This document shows positions 41,813-41,867 of a stretch of DNA of 41,867 bases, one piece after another. Both the position numbers and the translations under genes were made by a program. Origin of the DNA: Flavivirga aquimarina (GTDB lineage Bacteria > Bacteroidota > Bacteroidia > Flavobacteriales > Flavobacteriaceae). Positions within the stretch are counted from its first letter, which is position 1; the number at the start of each line of letters is the position of its first letter. The notes beneath the pieces are model-generated. The model was not told the DNA's origin. It ran no database searches and was given only the letters and a program-made list of their open reading frames with translations. The stretch spans positions 1-41,867 of the forward strand of contig NZ_JAUOEK010000173.1 in the NCBI RefSeq assembly GCF_030540835.1, given 5' to 3'.

Positions 41813-41867
41813 ATGTTTTGTGTAATTTTTTGATATGGGCTTATATATGAAGTTAAAAAATGCTTCA

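Noticed and set aside
1-41867. CRISPR arrays, tRNA or rRNA genes, prophage and known defence systems
   Set aside because: No regularly spaced repeats, tRNA-like cloverleaf, rRNA motif, phage structural gene or defence effector was recognised. XerD here has the full chromosomal form and no adjacent integrated element.

Overview
The window is a chromosomal segment of a marine-type member of the Flavobacteriaceae (Bacteroidetes). It is AT-rich. It carries type IX secretion (T9SS) C-terminal sorting domains, a TonB-dependent receptor with a carboxypeptidase-like N-terminal domain, TAnnTTTG-type -7 promoter boxes, and many families typical of this group (DUF1501/DUF1800, DUF4294, DUF6048/DUF6452-like, a 6S-Flavo-like RNA). 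No rRNA, tRNA, CRISPR array, prophage or recognisable defence island was seen. Most of the window is ordinary core genome.

Layout. (1) 1-7735, all minus strand: a three-gene biotin-dependent acyl-CoA carboxylase operon (biotinyl carrier protein, biotin carboxylase, carboxyltransferase) ending at tandem terminators; a PrsW-type membrane protease, an IDI-like Nudix hydrolase and a class V aminotransferase in tight succession; an M42 peptidase with its own terminator. (2) 7842-9149, plus strand: DUF4294 protein and a hemolysin III/PAQR protein. A 359-bp intergenic element with imperfect ~57-bp terminal inverted repeats follows. (3) 9536-13514, minus strand: a DUF1800 / DUF1501 / discoidin-like T9SS protein export operon. 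(4) 13690-18850: GNAT, DUF4268, ZIP transporter, SAM methyltransferase, THUMP RNA methyltransferase, and an AraC regulator fused to a GyrI-like domain and a third C-terminal domain. (5) 18899-25584: a 47-codon orphan ORF, a ThuA lipoprotein, DUF6048/DUF6452-like envelope proteins downstream of rlmD, an ECF sigma factor with a small membrane partner, and rocD behind a possibly structured leader. (6) 25622-27840: a compact minus-strand operon of four small Cys-containing membrane proteins (CD225/dispanin-like, two DUF2752, CCC-motif), then a small inverted-repeat element and a solo IS200/IS605-type insertion sequence with intact catalytic motifs. (7) 28035-37192: a large T9SS surface protein, a small membrane protein plus Smr-domain protein, an Asp-rich lipoprotein, a cysteine desulfurase, and an M23 peptidase followed by a TonB-dependent receptor that probably starts at TTG. 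(8) 37378-41867: coiled-coil protein, zapA, a 6S-like RNA and ribonuclease Y on the plus strand, then xerD and a small outer-membrane beta-barrel protein with a strong terminator.

Functional themes are fatty/propionyl-CoA metabolism, surface export (Sec, Tat and T9SS signals side by side), RNA modification and decay, and division. No wholly new system can be shown from sequence alone. The best candidates for undescribed biology are the four-gene small membrane protein operon (25667-26978), the triple-domain AraC fusion, the terminal-inverted-repeat element at 9175-9533, and the dispersed intergenic repeats that carry short ORF-like stretches.
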